This document shows positions 41,156 to 50,087 of a DNA stretch of 64,000 bases, piece by piece. Position 1 is the stretch's first letter; the number at the start of each line of letters is the position of its first letter. The notes beneath the pieces are model-generated. The model saw only the letters and a program-made list of their open reading frames with translations, was not told the DNA's origin and ran no database searches. Origin of the DNA: Chromatiaceae bacterium (lineage in GTDB: Bacteria; Pseudomonadota; Gammaproteobacteria; Chromatiales; Chromatiaceae). Position numbers and translations under genes: made by a program. The stretch spans positions 496,001 through 560,000 of the forward strand of contig JACKMX010000003.1 in assembly GCA_024235175.1 (NCBI GenBank), read 5' to 3'.

Positions 41156-41764
41156 TCAGGCTGAAAGCGCCGACAGCAGTTGCCGCAGGGCCTTGCCTCT
41201 GTGGCTGAGTCGATTTTTCTCCCCGGGTTCGAGTTGTGCTGAACTGCACCCTGCATCCGGTACCCAGAAAAGGGGATCGTAACCAAATCCGTTCTCCCCT
41301 TGCGGTGCGGTCAGGATGCGCCCCTCCCAGGTTCCCTGACAAATAATGGGCGTGGGGTCTTCAGCATGGCGCAGGTAAACCATCAGACACTGGAAGCGAG
41401 CCGTCCTGTCCTGTTCGGAAACCCCGTCCAGCGCTGCCAGCAGTTTCCGGTTGTTTTCCCTGTCATCGCAGGCCTCTCCGGCGAAACGGGCCGAATGTAT
41501 GCCTGGGGCGCCGTTGAGAAAATCGACCTCGATACCTGAGTCGTCGGCGATCGCCGGCAATCCGCTGTAGCGGGCTGCGTTGCGCGCTTTGAGTATGGCA
41601 TTTTCAACGAATGTCAGTCCGGTCTCTTCAGCTTCCGGAATATCGAAGCTTTTTTGTGCAATTACCTCGATCTTCTGTTGAGATAGTAACTGATTGATTT
41701 CACGTACCTTACCGGCATTATTACTGGCAAGTACAATGCGTTCACCCTGGTGTTTTTGGGCCAT
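41156..41764 (-). CDS. rdgB: dITP/XTP pyrophosphatase RdgB (HAM1 family)
   Basis: A 202-residue house-cleaning NTP pyrophosphatase that removes dITP, XTP and dHAPTP from the nucleotide pool. Family motifs: LASNNAGKVREINQLL at the N-terminus, TGLTFVENAILKARNAA, PAIADDSGIEVDFLNGAPG, and the C-terminal GENGFGYDPLFWVPD and LSHRGKALRQL. The length is normal (197 in E. coli). It is divergent from ccmA. Confidence 0.95.
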   Translation of the reverse strand: MAQKHQGERIVLASNNAGKVREINQLLSQQKIEVIAQKSFDIPEAEETGLTFVENAILKARNAARYSGLPAIADDSGIEVDFLNGAPGIHSARFAGEACDDRENNRKLLAALDGVSEQDRTARFQCLMVYLRHAEDPTPIICQGTWEGRILTAPQGENGFGYDPLFWVPDAGCSSAQLEPGEKNRLSHRGKALRQLLSALSA

Positions 41765-41877
41765 TTTCCTGATTCCATAGTGTTGCGTCCGATGGGCAGA
41801 AACCCGCGCGGAGGAGATGGAAGGTATTATACAGACACGGGATCCAGTCCTATATCTGATCCATTTGCTCTTGGTAA

Positions 41878-41907
41878 TTCAAAAACACCCTTGCACCTGT
41901 GTACAAT
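41878..41907 (+). promoter_or_regulatory. Candidate ccm operon promoter
   Basis: TTCAAA (41878-41883) and TACAAT (41902-41907) are separated by 18 bp and match -35/-10 consensus at 4/6 and 5/6. They lie about 40 bp upstream of ccmA. Confidence 0.4.
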
Positions 41908-41945
41908 TACCCCCTTTTTGGCCGGTCAACCTGACGGAGTGGCAG

Positions 41946-42581
41946 ATGCTGGAAGTGGTGAAACTGGAGTGTGTGCGCGGAGATCGACGTTTGATCTCCG
42001 GGCTCAGCTTCAGCCTGCGGCAGGGCGAACTGATGCATCTGCATGGCCATAACGGCAGTGGCAAGACGACACTGATGCGGACCATCTGCGGGCTCATCCA
42101 GCAGAGTGGCGGTGAAATCCTGTGGAATGGAGAAAGCAGCAGAAAGCTGGGAGAGGAGTTCACCCGCGAGCTGACTTATATCGGCCATAAGAACGGCATC
42201 AAGGATGACCTGAACGGTATAGAGAACCTGCAGCTCAGTTGCCGCCTGGCCGGCATGCCCATTGTTCGTAAGACTGCCTGGGAGGTGCTGGAGAGGATGG
42301 GATTGCGGGGACATGAAGACCTTCCGGTTCGGGTCCTTTCCCAGGGGCAGAAACGGCGGGTAACACTGGCCAGGCTGCTGCTCAGTAAAGCGCCGCTGTG
42401 GATACTCGACGAGCCTTTCACCGCACTGGACATGGCCGCTGTCGAATTTCTCCAATCGATCATCAGCCTGCACGTTGAGCAGGGTGGCATGGTTATTCTG
42501 ACCACCCACCAGGAGGTGCGTCTGACCAGGGGGCAGGTGCGTCAGTTGCGGCTGGGGTGGAAGGAGGAAGGCGATGTTTGA
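41946..42581 (+). CDS. ccmA: Heme exporter ATP-binding protein CcmA
   Basis: ATPase of the CcmAB(CD) complex that drives release of holo-CcmE during System I cytochrome c maturation. The start at ATG 41946 is chosen by homology and a GGAG upstream; it gives 211 residues, near the E. coli size of 207. Walker A HGHNGSGKTTLMRTI, signature VLSQGQKRRVTLARLL, Walker B LWILDEPFTALD and H-loop LTTHQ are all intact. It is the first ccm gene and overlaps ccmB by 8 bp. Confidence 0.94.
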   Translation: MLEVVKLECVRGDRRLISGLSFSLRQGELMHLHGHNGSGKTTLMRTICGLIQQSGGEILWNGESSRKLGEEFTRELTYIGHKNGIKDDLNGIENLQLSCRLAGMPIVRKTAWEVLERMGLRGHEDLPVRVLSQGQKRRVTLARLLLSKAPLWILDEPFTALDMAAVEFLQSIISLHVEQGGMVILTTHQEVRLTRGQVRQLRLGWKEEGDV

Positions 42582-43242
42582 TGCCTTCCTCGCTGTTATG
42601 GTCCGTGATCTGGTGCTCGCAATGCGCCGGAAAACCGACGTTTTTTCCACGCTCTTCTTTTTTGTCATAGTGGTCAGTCTATTTCCGCTTGGTATCGGTC
42701 CGGAGATGAACACGCTGCGCCTGATCGCTCCCGGCGTGGTCTGGGTGGCGGCACTCCTTGCCTCCATGCTGGCGCTGGAACGACTGTTTGCAGCGGACTA
42801 CGATGACGGCACTCTGGAGCAGATGCTGCTGGCACCTCAGCCGCTTTTTATCCTGGTATTGGGCAAAGTGGCGGCACACTGGTTGGCAACTGGCCTGCCG
42901 CTGGTGCTGATGGCGCCACTGCTGGGCCTACAATACGACCTCTCTGCCGATGCCCTCAGGATACTGCTCTATTCCCTGTTGCTGGGCACGCCTGCGCTGA
43001 GCCTTATCGGTGCGATCGGTGCGGCGCTTACCATTGGTTTGCGTGGCGGGGGAGTGCTGGTTTCGTTGCTGGTGCTGCCGCTCTGCATTCCGATTCTTAT
43101 ATTCGGTGCGGGCGCGGTGGAGGCCAATGTATCCGGGCTGGGGGAGCAGGGCCACATTTTTATGCTCGGTGCGCTGCTGGTACTTTCGCTGCTGCTTGCA
43201 CCTTTGGCAACCGCTGCTGCATTGCGGGTTTCGGCGGAGTAG
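42574..43242 (+). CDS. ccmB: Heme exporter permease CcmB
   Basis: A 222-residue inner-membrane protein with about six helices. It pairs with CcmA. Recognisable segments are MVRDLVLAMRRKTDVFSTLF at the N-terminus and YDDGTLEQMLLAPQPLFILV. It overlaps ccmA. It is separated from ccmC by 242 bp, a longer gap than usual in this operon. Confidence 0.92.
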   Translation: MFDAFLAVMVRDLVLAMRRKTDVFSTLFFFVIVVSLFPLGIGPEMNTLRLIAPGVVWVAALLASMLALERLFAADYDDGTLEQMLLAPQPLFILVLGKVAAHWLATGLPLVLMAPLLGLQYDLSADALRILLYSLLLGTPALSLIGAIGAALTIGLRGGGVLVSLLVLPLCIPILIFGAGAVEANVSGLGEQGHIFMLGALLVLSLLLAPLATAAALRVSAE

Positions 43243-43301
43243 AGTGCATTCAAGGCATTTCTTATATAATGGCATGATGATTTTGTGATTAAGGGGAACA
43301 A

Positions 43302-43406
43302 ATGGCTGGATTCAGACTCGAAACCCAAGTTGGAGTAAAAATTACCAGTACCGTCGGATGCTGTCCGGGTGATTTTGATCATGGGGATTTAACACTTGAA
43401 AATTAG
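43302..43406 (+). CDS. Possible 34-residue protein in the ccmB-ccmC gap
   Basis: A short frame starts at ATG 43302 behind a fitting AAGGGGA site and encodes 34 residues with a Cys-Cys pair (TVGCCPGDFD). A TATAAT hexamer lies at 43265-43270, so an internal promoter is possible, although no good -35 is seen. I do not recognise the peptide. It may be a real small gene or a chance frame in a leader for ccmC. Confidence 0.35.
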   Translation: MAGFRLETQVGVKITSTVGCCPGDFDHGDLTLEN

Positions 43407-43484
43407 AAATCTCCGGTTACCCTGCGCCATTCTGTTTTACGGAAAGAGTGGCTGCCATCGGCGGCAGCTTGGAAGTCTCAGCTG

Positions 43485-44237
43485 ATGAGCTCCCGATTAA
43501 TTAACTGGTTCAAATTCTCATCACCCCCTGCTTTCTATGACCTGGCTGGCAGGATGGTGCCTTGGTTCACTGTTATCGCCGTGGTTTTGATCGGTGTTGG
43601 CCTCTATATGAGTTTTTTCGTTGCGCCGACAGACTATAAGCAGGGCGAGGGATACCGCATTATTTTTGTTCATGTTCCCGCAGCCTGGATGTCCATGTTC
43701 ATTTACGTGATCATGGCGCTCTGGTCGGGTATAGGGCTGGTCTTCAACACCCGTCTGTCGGCCATGATGGCTCAGGCGTTGGCACCGACCGGGGCCATGT
43801 TTACCTTCCTTGCGCTGTGGACCGGTGCTTTCTGGGGCAAGCCAATGTGGGGCGCCTGGTGGGTTTGGGATGCGCGCCTGACATCGGAACTGATCCTGTT
43901 GTTTCTCTATATAGGTTTCATTGCGCTGCAGGGGGCGATAGACGATAAACGCCGGGCCGACAGGGCAGGCGCCATTCTCGCGTTGGTGGGGGTCGTGAAT
44001 ATTCCGATCATCTACTATTCGGTCAAATGGTGGAATACCCTGCATCAGGGTGCCTCGGTATCCATCAGCAAGGGTTCCAGTATGGGCGAGGTAATGCTGA
44101 TCACCATGTTAATCATGGCATTAGGGTTCTGGGCGTATTCCATCGCGGTGGCGCTGATGCGCGTGCGTTCCATAATTCTCGAGCGCGACCGGGATACCAC
44201 ATGGGTCAGTCAGCTGCCGGAGATGCAGGTAAGATGA
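43485..44237 (+). CDS. ccmC: Heme transport/handling protein CcmC
   Basis: A 250-residue membrane protein that loads heme onto CcmE. The tryptophan-rich WWD motif is intact (WGKPMWGAWWVWDARLT is within the expected loop), flanked by the conserved His residues (one in FVHVPAAWMS, another in WNTLHQGASVS). Six membrane segments. Its stop codon overlaps the ccmD start (ATGA). Confidence 0.95.
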   Translation: MSSRLINWFKFSSPPAFYDLAGRMVPWFTVIAVVLIGVGLYMSFFVAPTDYKQGEGYRIIFVHVPAAWMSMFIYVIMALWSGIGLVFNTRLSAMMAQALAPTGAMFTFLALWTGAFWGKPMWGAWWVWDARLTSELILLFLYIGFIALQGAIDDKRRADRAGAILALVGVVNIPIIYYSVKWWNTLHQGASVSISKGSSMGEVMLITMLIMALGFWAYSIAVALMRVRSIILERDRDTTWVSQLPEMQVR

Positions 44238-44413
44238 GCGCTGCAGAGTTTTTTCATATGGGTGGCTACGGCCTCTATGTATGGGGCTCATTCGGGGTTT
44301 CTGCACTGCTCATGGTGGTTGAACCGATTCTGCTCAGGAACCGCCGTAAAGCCACGCTGCAACGAATTTCGCGCATAGTCCGACTCAATACAGAGGTTAG
44401 AGATGAAAGCTAG
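44234..44413 (+). CDS. ccmD: Small membrane protein CcmD
   Basis: A 59-residue protein with one membrane helix (YGLYVWGSFGVSALLMVVEP) followed by a basic tail (LLRNRRKATLQRISRIV). It has the expected size and place of CcmD, which helps release holo-CcmE. It overlaps ccmC by 4 bp and ccmE by 11 bp. Confidence 0.88.
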   Translation: MSAAEFFHMGGYGLYVWGSFGVSALLMVVEPILLRNRRKATLQRISRIVRLNTEVRDES

Positions 44414-44852
44414 ACACAAACGCTTTGGATTCCTGTTGGTTGGACTGGCGGGTCTGGGGTTGGCGGCATGGCTGCTGCTCAGTGCGTTGGACAGCAATCT
44501 GTCCTACTTCTTTTCACCAACCGAAGTGGCCCAGAACAAAGCGCCCAGGGATCACGTCTACCGGCTGGGCGGCCTGGTGGAGGGCGGCAGCCTGCAACGG
44601 GGACAGGAGTTGACGGTCCGTTTCGTGGTCACCGACAACGCAAACCGGGTGAATGTCGAGTACACAGGGATTCTGCCCGACCTGTTCCAGGAGGGGCAGG
44701 GTGTGATTGCCCAGGGCCGCATGGGGCCGAATGGTATTTTTGTGGCCGACGAAGTGCTGGCGAAGCATGATGAGAACTATATGCCGCCGGAGGTGGCCGA
44801 GGCGCTCGAGAAATCGCACAACAAAGGTGTCGCGGAGATGCAGAAACTATGA
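44403..44852 (+). CDS. ccmE: Periplasmic heme chaperone CcmE
   Basis: A 149-residue membrane-anchored heme chaperone. An N-terminal signal anchor (FGFLLVGLAGLGLAAWLLL) is followed by the beta-barrel (DHVYRLGGLVEGGSL; VEYTGILPDLFQEGQG). The heme-binding His lies in VLAKHDENYMPPEV, matching the HxxxY pattern. It overlaps ccmF by 4 bp. Confidence 0.95.
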   Translation: MKARHKRFGFLLVGLAGLGLAAWLLLSALDSNLSYFFSPTEVAQNKAPRDHVYRLGGLVEGGSLQRGQELTVRFVVTDNANRVNVEYTGILPDLFQEGQGVIAQGRMGPNGIFVADEVLAKHDENYMPPEVAEALEKSHNKGVAEMQKL

Positions 44853-46828
44853 TCCCGGAAATCGGACATGTGGCGCTGATACTGGCACTTGGTATGGCAA
44901 TTGTACAGGCGGTCTTTCCGGTGGTCGGAGCGCACCGTGGGATCGCCACCTGGGTTGCGCTGGCCAAACCCGTTGCCCGCACCCAGCTGCTGTTCATGCT
45001 GGTCGCCTACGGTTGTCTTACCTATGCGTTTCTCACCAATGACTTTTCGGTGCTCTACGTAGCGACCAATTCCAATACGGCATTGCCTACACTCTATTTG
45101 ATCTCCGGTGTCTGGGGCGCTCACGAAGGTTCCCTGCTGTTGTGGGCTTTGATTCTCTCCCTGTGGACCGGGGCGGTTACCCTGTTCAGCCGCAGTGTTC
45201 CAGCTGTGATGCTGGCTCGCGTGGTTGGCGTGATGGGTATGGTGAGTATTGGTTTTATTCTATTTATGCTGCTTACGTCCAATCCGTTCGACCGGCTTGT
45301 CAATGCACCGGCGGAAGGCAGGGATCTCAATCCGCTGCTGCAGGACCCGGGGCTGGCGATCCATCCGCCTATGCTGTACATGGGTTATGTCGGATTCTCG
45401 GTAGCCTTCGCCTTCGCCATTGCGGCCATGCTCGGTGGCCGTCTGGACGCGGCTTGGGCACGCTGGTCTCGACCTTGGACTAATATAGCCTGGGTCTTCC
45501 TGTCGCTGGGTATCATGCTCGGCAGCTGGTGGGCTTATTATGAACTCGGCTGGGGCGGCTGGTGGTTCTGGGATCCGGTTGAGAATGCTTCGTTCATGCC
45601 CTGGTTGGTCGGTACCGCTCTGATTCATTCCCTCGCTGTGACCGAGAAGCGGGGCGCATTCAAGGCCTGGACCGTGCTACTGGCGATATTTGCATTCTCG
45701 CTCAGTCTGTTGGGCACTTTTCTGGTTCGTTCCGGCGTACTGACCTCGGTGCATGCATTTGCCACCGATCCGGGACGCGGCATATTCATTCTGCTGTTCC
45801 TGGGCGTGGTCATCGGCGGTTCGCTGCTGCTTTACTCCTGGCGGGCCTCGCAGATCCGCAGCAGTGTCAAATTCAGCCTGGTATCGCGCGAGACCGGACT
45901 GCTGATGAACAATGTGTTTCTGGTGGTTGCCTGTGCCAGCGTGCTGCTGGGTACGCTTTATCCATTGGTGCTGGATGCGCTGGGTGCCGGTAAGATTTCG
46001 GTGGGCCCCCCCTACTTCAACAGCGTCTTTATTCCATTGACCATACCTTTGGCAATACTGATCGGTATTGGTCCGCTGGTACGCTGGAAGCAGGACTCTG
46101 CTGAACGGCTGCTCAGAAAACTGATCGTTACGCTGGTAGTGAGTCTGTCCGCAGGTTTCGGCCTGACACTACTGTTGGCATCGCATTTCAGCTGGGGTGC
46201 CGCATTCGGTCTGGTACTGGCCATCTGGGTCGCTCTCACCACGCTCCTCTGGCTGATCGATAGGGCCGGGGGGCGCCACCGCTTCTGGCAGGTATTGGTG
46301 ACCACACCGCGCGGCGGCTGGGGAATGATGTTTGGACATATTGGAGTGGCGATTTTTATAGTAGGTATCACGCTGACCTCGATCTACAGCACCGAGAAGG
46401 ATATCCGCCTGGAGCGCGGTCAGAGTTACAGCCTGGGCGGTTACGATTTTCTGTTTAAAGGTGCTGAGCCGGTCAAAGGTCCCAACTACACCGCGTATCA
46501 GGCCGAAGTGGAGGTCAGCCGTGATGGCAATCCTGTGACTCTCCTGCATCCGCAGAAGCGCAACTACAGTAGCGGCATGCCCATGACCGAGGCAGGGATA
46601 GATGCAGGACTGACGCGTGATCTGTTCGTCGCACTGGGAGAGCCCCTGGGTAGTCAGGGTGCCTGGAGTCTGCGCATCTACCACAAACCGTTCATCCGCT
46701 GGATCTGGCTGGGATTCATTTTTATGGCGATAGGCGGCATCCTGGCAGCTACCGATCGACGTTATTTTCAGCTTGCACGCAAGGCACGCATGGTGGCAGC
46801 CAATCAGGCAATGGCAGGCGCCGCATGA
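44849..46828 (+). CDS. ccmF: Heme lyase subunit CcmF
   Basis: A 659-residue polytopic protein that, with CcmH, attaches heme from CcmE to apocytochromes. The WWD domain is intact (WGGWWFWDPVENASFMPWL), with conserved His in GVWGAHEGSLLLW, IHPPMLYMGY and IHSLAVTEKRG. The length and the C-terminal large periplasmic loop are typical. It overlaps ccmG by 4 bp. Confidence 0.95.
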   Translation: MIPEIGHVALILALGMAIVQAVFPVVGAHRGIATWVALAKPVARTQLLFMLVAYGCLTYAFLTNDFSVLYVATNSNTALPTLYLISGVWGAHEGSLLLWALILSLWTGAVTLFSRSVPAVMLARVVGVMGMVSIGFILFMLLTSNPFDRLVNAPAEGRDLNPLLQDPGLAIHPPMLYMGYVGFSVAFAFAIAAMLGGRLDAAWARWSRPWTNIAWVFLSLGIMLGSWWAYYELGWGGWWFWDPVENASFMPWLVGTALIHSLAVTEKRGAFKAWTVLLAIFAFSLSLLGTFLVRSGVLTSVHAFATDPGRGIFILLFLGVVIGGSLLLYSWRASQIRSSVKFSLVSRETGLLMNNVFLVVACASVLLGTLYPLVLDALGAGKISVGPPYFNSVFIPLTIPLAILIGIGPLVRWKQDSAERLLRKLIVTLVVSLSAGFGLTLLLASHFSWGAAFGLVLAIWVALTTLLWLIDRAGGRHRFWQVLVTTPRGGWGMMFGHIGVAIFIVGITLTSIYSTEKDIRLERGQSYSLGGYDFLFKGAEPVKGPNYTAYQAEVEVSRDGNPVTLLHPQKRNYSSGMPMTEAGIDAGLTRDLFVALGEPLGSQGAWSLRIYHKPFIRWIWLGFIFMAIGGILAATDRRYFQLARKARMVAANQAMAGAA

Positions 46829-47355
46829 AAGCACGTTTTTTGATACCGTTAGGTCTGTTTCTGGCGCTGGTTGTTCTGCTGGGCGTCGGTTTGACCCTCG
46901 ATCCGCGCGATGTTCCATCGGTGCTGATCGACAAGAAGGCCTCTGAGTTCTCACTGCCCGACCTTTTCGACCCAAGCAAAAGGGTCGATTCGGCCTCCAT
47001 GAAGGGAAGAGTGTGGCTGCTCAATGTATGGGGTACCTGGTGTCCGGAGTGCTGGCGCGAGCACGAATTTCTGATATATCTGGCAGAGCAGGAGAAGGTG
47101 CCCATCGTCGGAATCGACTGGCGGGACAATGACGCCGAGGCAAAGGAGTTCCTGCGGGAGAAGGGTAATCCGTTCATCGCGGTCGGTGTGGATCCGGAGA
47201 GCAACGCAATCATGGATCTCGGAGTATACGGTGCCCCTGAAACTTTTCTGATTGACAAGCAGGGAGTCATCCGCAAGAAGCACAAGGGGGCGATGACGCT
47301 GCAGGTTTGGCGCGAAGAGTTCAAACCTCTGATAGACGAGCTGGAGAAGGGTTAA
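46825..47355 (+). CDS. ccmG: Thiol:disulfide interchange protein CcmG/DsbE
   Basis: A 176-residue membrane-tethered thioredoxin-fold protein that keeps apocytochrome and CcmH cysteines reduced. It has an N-terminal anchor (LIPLGLFLALVVLLGVGL) and the active site GTWCPECWREH, with GVYGAPETFLID as the cis-Pro loop. Its stop codon overlaps the ccmH start. Confidence 0.95.
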   Translation: MKARFLIPLGLFLALVVLLGVGLTLDPRDVPSVLIDKKASEFSLPDLFDPSKRVDSASMKGRVWLLNVWGTWCPECWREHEFLIYLAEQEKVPIVGIDWRDNDAEAKEFLREKGNPFIAVGVDPESNAIMDLGVYGAPETFLIDKQGVIRKKHKGAMTLQVWREEFKPLIDELEKG

Positions 47356-47810
47356 TGAAGCGCCTGGGCTGGATATTGGCACTACTCATCCCGTTGGTTG
47401 TGATGGCCAGGGTGGAGGTTTATCAGTTCGACGATCCGGCGAAGGAGGCACGATACAAACGGCTGATCGAAGAGTTGCGCTGTCTGGTCTGCCAGAATCA
47501 GAACCTGGCTGATTCCAATGCGGAACTTGCGGAGGATATGCGGCGCATCACCTACGAGATGATCAGTCGCGGGGAATCAGACGAGCAGGTAATCACCTTT
47601 ATGGTGCAGCGTTATGGTGAGTTCGTGCTTTATCGACCTCCGTTTCAGACATCCACGGTAATGCTTTGGGTGGGTCCTTTCGTTATCCTTGGTGCAGCGG
47701 TACTGGTGCTGCTGACGATTATCAGGCGCCGTACAAAAGAGCAGGCTGCCTCCCTGACAGCCGAAGAGCATGCACGCGCCAGACAACTTCTCGACGATCA
47801 AAAGACATGA
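47355..47810 (+). CDS. ccmH: Cytochrome c maturation protein CcmH
   Basis: A 151-residue thiol-oxidoreductase with a signal peptide (LGWILALLIPLVVMA), the active-site motif LRCLVCQNQNLADSNA and a C-terminal membrane anchor followed by RRRTKEQ. The ATG at 47355 overlaps the ccmG stop codon. Unlike E. coli CcmH it lacks the C-terminal TPR part, which here is the separate ccmI gene. Confidence 0.94.
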   Translation: MKRLGWILALLIPLVVMARVEVYQFDDPAKEARYKRLIEELRCLVCQNQNLADSNAELAEDMRRITYEMISRGESDEQVITFMVQRYGEFVLYRPPFQTSTVMLWVGPFVILGAAVLVLLTIIRRRTKEQAASLTAEEHARARQLLDDQKT

Positions 47811-49075
47811 TGCTTTTCTGGACAATTACGGCAGCCATGATTGTGGCTGCCCTGTTACTGCTTGCGCCGGCCCTGCTGCGCAAACGACAGTCGGATTCAC
47901 GCGAACGGGATAAACAAAATGTGGTGATTGCCCGCGAACGGCTGGCGGAACTGGAATCGGAGCGGGATCTGGGCAATCTTGATCAACCTCAGTTCGAGAA
48001 AGCGAAAAGCGAGCTCGAGCAGTCACTGTTGCAGGATCTGGATCTGGAACAGGACAGCGAAGAGATTGTCGATTCCGGGGCGAGTGGCGGCGGACGTCTG
48101 GCGCTGGGAATAGTCGCCGTGTTCGTGCCGGTGTTTACGCTGGGTCTCTACTCCTACCTGGGTACGCCGGAGCTGGTGGAACCAAAAAATCCAGCGTTGG
48201 CTGAAGCTCATACACCCGGAGGGGGGCTGCCCTCTGTGGAGCAGATGGTGGGCGCATTGATCGGGCGCCTTGAACAGAATCCTGAGGATACCCAGGGCTG
48301 GTATCTGCTCGGGCGCACCAATATGGCGCTGAAGGATTATACCGGAGCGGCCACGGCATTTGAGCGTGTGCACCAGCTGGTGGGAGATGAGCCCTCGGTG
48401 CTGTTGGCCTGGGCAGATGCACTGGCCATGAATGCACAGGGAGATATGCGCGGCAAGCCCGCGGAGTTGATCCGAAAAGCGGTTAATCTGGCACCTGACG
48501 ATACCACAGCGCTCTGGCTCGCTGGTATGGTTGAGGAGCAGGAGGGAAATGCGGAGTTGGCAATCGCTTACTGGGAACGATTGGCCCCACAGATCCAGGA
48601 TGACCCTCAGGCCAGCACGCGTATTGCTTCTCTGATATCCAGGGCCAGGGAAAAATCTGGTGCAATCGTGCAGACAGCTGCCGCTGCTCCGGAACCGTCC
48701 GATGCAGGGAATTCTCCCCAGGTGGGGGATAAGAGTGTTTCCCTCAGGGTGAGCCTGTCACCTGAGCTCAAAGGCAAGGTTAATCCGGAAGATGCGCTGT
48801 TTATCTATGCCAAAGCGCTGCAGGGTCCGAAAATGCCGCTGGCTGCGGAGCGCAGAAGCGTCAAGGATCTACCGCTGACAATCTCCCTGGACGACTCCGG
48901 TGCGATGCTGCCTGCCATGAAAATATCTAATTTCGATCAGGTCCTGGTGGGCGCGCGCATCTCCCGCTCAGGTGGTGCGATAGCACAAAGCGGTGACTTC
49001 AAAGGTGAGGTTGCGCCGGTTGATGTAGGGTCGGGCAGGGTCGTGGATATCCTGATCGACCAGGTCGTACCTTGA
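47807..49075 (+). CDS. ccmI: Cytochrome c maturation TPR protein CcmI
   Basis: About 422 residues. An N-terminal anchor helix (AMIVAALLLLAPALLRKR) and a coiled cytoplasmic segment lead to a second helix (ALGIVAVFVPVFTLGLYSYLG) and then TPR repeats (EDTQGWYLLGRTNMALKDYTGAATAFERV is split over one unit). The C-terminal domain (LSPELKGKVNPEDALFIYAK) matches the apocytochrome-binding CcmI part. It overlaps ccmH (ATGA) and ends 19 bp from convergent rph. Confidence 0.92.
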   Translation: MMLFWTITAAMIVAALLLLAPALLRKRQSDSRERDKQNVVIARERLAELESERDLGNLDQPQFEKAKSELEQSLLQDLDLEQDSEEIVDSGASGGGRLALGIVAVFVPVFTLGLYSYLGTPELVEPKNPALAEAHTPGGGLPSVEQMVGALIGRLEQNPEDTQGWYLLGRTNMALKDYTGAATAFERVHQLVGDEPSVLLAWADALAMNAQGDMRGKPAELIRKAVNLAPDDTTALWLAGMVEEQEGNAELAIAYWERLAPQIQDDPQASTRIASLISRAREKSGAIVQTAAAAPEPSDAGNSPQVGDKSVSLRVSLSPELKGKVNPEDALFIYAKALQGPKMPLAAERRSVKDLPLTISLDDSGAMLPAMKISNFDQVLVGARISRSGGAIAQSGDFKGEVAPVDVGSGRVVDILIDQVVP

Positions 49076-49094
49076 ATTTGGCTGCTTACAAGAG

Positions 49095-49823
49095 TTATCG
49101 GCAATCTCGGTTTTCCATCGCTTCGTGCTGACGGGCCATAATCTCCCTGATACCCTTCTCCCCCAGCGCCAGCATCTGTTGCAGTTCATGCATGTGAAAA
49201 GCGTGGCCTTCGGCGGTACCCTGTACTTCGATGAAAGCGCCTGCCTCATTCATTACAATATTCATATCGGTTTCCGCGTTGGAGTCTTCGGCGTAGTCCA
49301 GATCAAGTACCGGCGTGCCTTGGTAGATGCCTACCGACACCGAAGCGAGCTGGCCGTGGATCGGGTTTTGTTCGATGCTGCCGTTATGCAACAGCCGGTT
49401 CACCGCATCGGAGAGCGCAACGTAGGACCCGGAAATGGATGCTGTGCGGGTACCGCCATCTGCCTGTATGACGTCGCAGTCCAGAGTGATTGTGCGCTCT
49501 CCCAGCGCTTCCAGGTCGACGGCAGCTCGCAGTGAGCGCCCGATAAGCCGTTGAATCTCAAGGGTACGACCGCTCTGTTTTCCACGACTTGCCTCGCGGT
49601 CCATACGCGAGCCTGTTGAGCGGGGCAGCATGCCGTATTCGGCGGTAACCCAGCCACAACCCTTTCCCTTTAAAAAACGAGGTACCCGTTCTTCCACGCT
49701 GGCGGTACAGATCACCTTGGTGTTGCCACAGATCACCAGCACCGAACCTTCTGCATGCATGGTGTAGTTGCGGGTAAACTGGATATCTCGCATCTGGTCC
49801 GGATTGCGGCCGCTGGGTCTCAT
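49095..49823 (-). CDS. rph: Ribonuclease PH
   Basis: A 242-residue phosphorolytic 3'-5' exoribonuclease that trims tRNA precursors using Pi. Motifs: MRPSGRNPDQMRDIQFTRNY at the N-terminus, VICTASVEERVPRFLKGKG, MLPRSTGSRMDREASRGKQS and LDCDVIQADGGTRTASISG. The length is normal (238 in E. coli), without the K-12 frameshift. Confidence 0.95.
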   Translation of the reverse strand: MRPSGRNPDQMRDIQFTRNYTMHAEGSVLVICGNTKVICTASVEERVPRFLKGKGCGWVTAEYGMLPRSTGSRMDREASRGKQSGRTLEIQRLIGRSLRAAVDLEALGERTITLDCDVIQADGGTRTASISGSYVALSDAVNRLLHNGSIEQNPIHGQLASVSVGIYQGTPVLDLDYAEDSNAETDMNIVMNEAGAFIEVQGTAEGHAFHMHELQQMLALGEKGIREIMARQHEAMENRDCR

Positions 49824-50087
49824 TTTCTCTCCTGTTCTGATTCGTTTTTCATAGTGGTTTTGTAACTATTCAGCTTGATGGCCAAACAACCTTTGGTGCC
49901 GTTGAGATCCGTTGTTTCTGCAGGAAACGTCGACGGCAGGGACGCCGTCGTCGAGCCTACAAGGATGTATTCACGGCGTTTTCAGGAAGAAATATCGGTT
50001 CTCAATGGCATTTGGCACCGAGCTGAATAGTTACGTGGTTTTTTCGGTAACCAGTCGGTTCTGGTGCCTTTATAGCACGATACATGC
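49824..50087. repeat. Intergenic region with palindromic repeat between rph and the kinase gene
   Basis: No gene is supported. It contains a hairpin CGACGGC-AGGGAC-GCCGTCG (49931-49950) in a context (ending near TGTATTCACGGCG) that resembles a dispersed intergenic repeat common in gammaproteobacterial genomes. The interval also holds the rph promoter region and the 3' end of the kinase gene. Confidence 0.55.
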
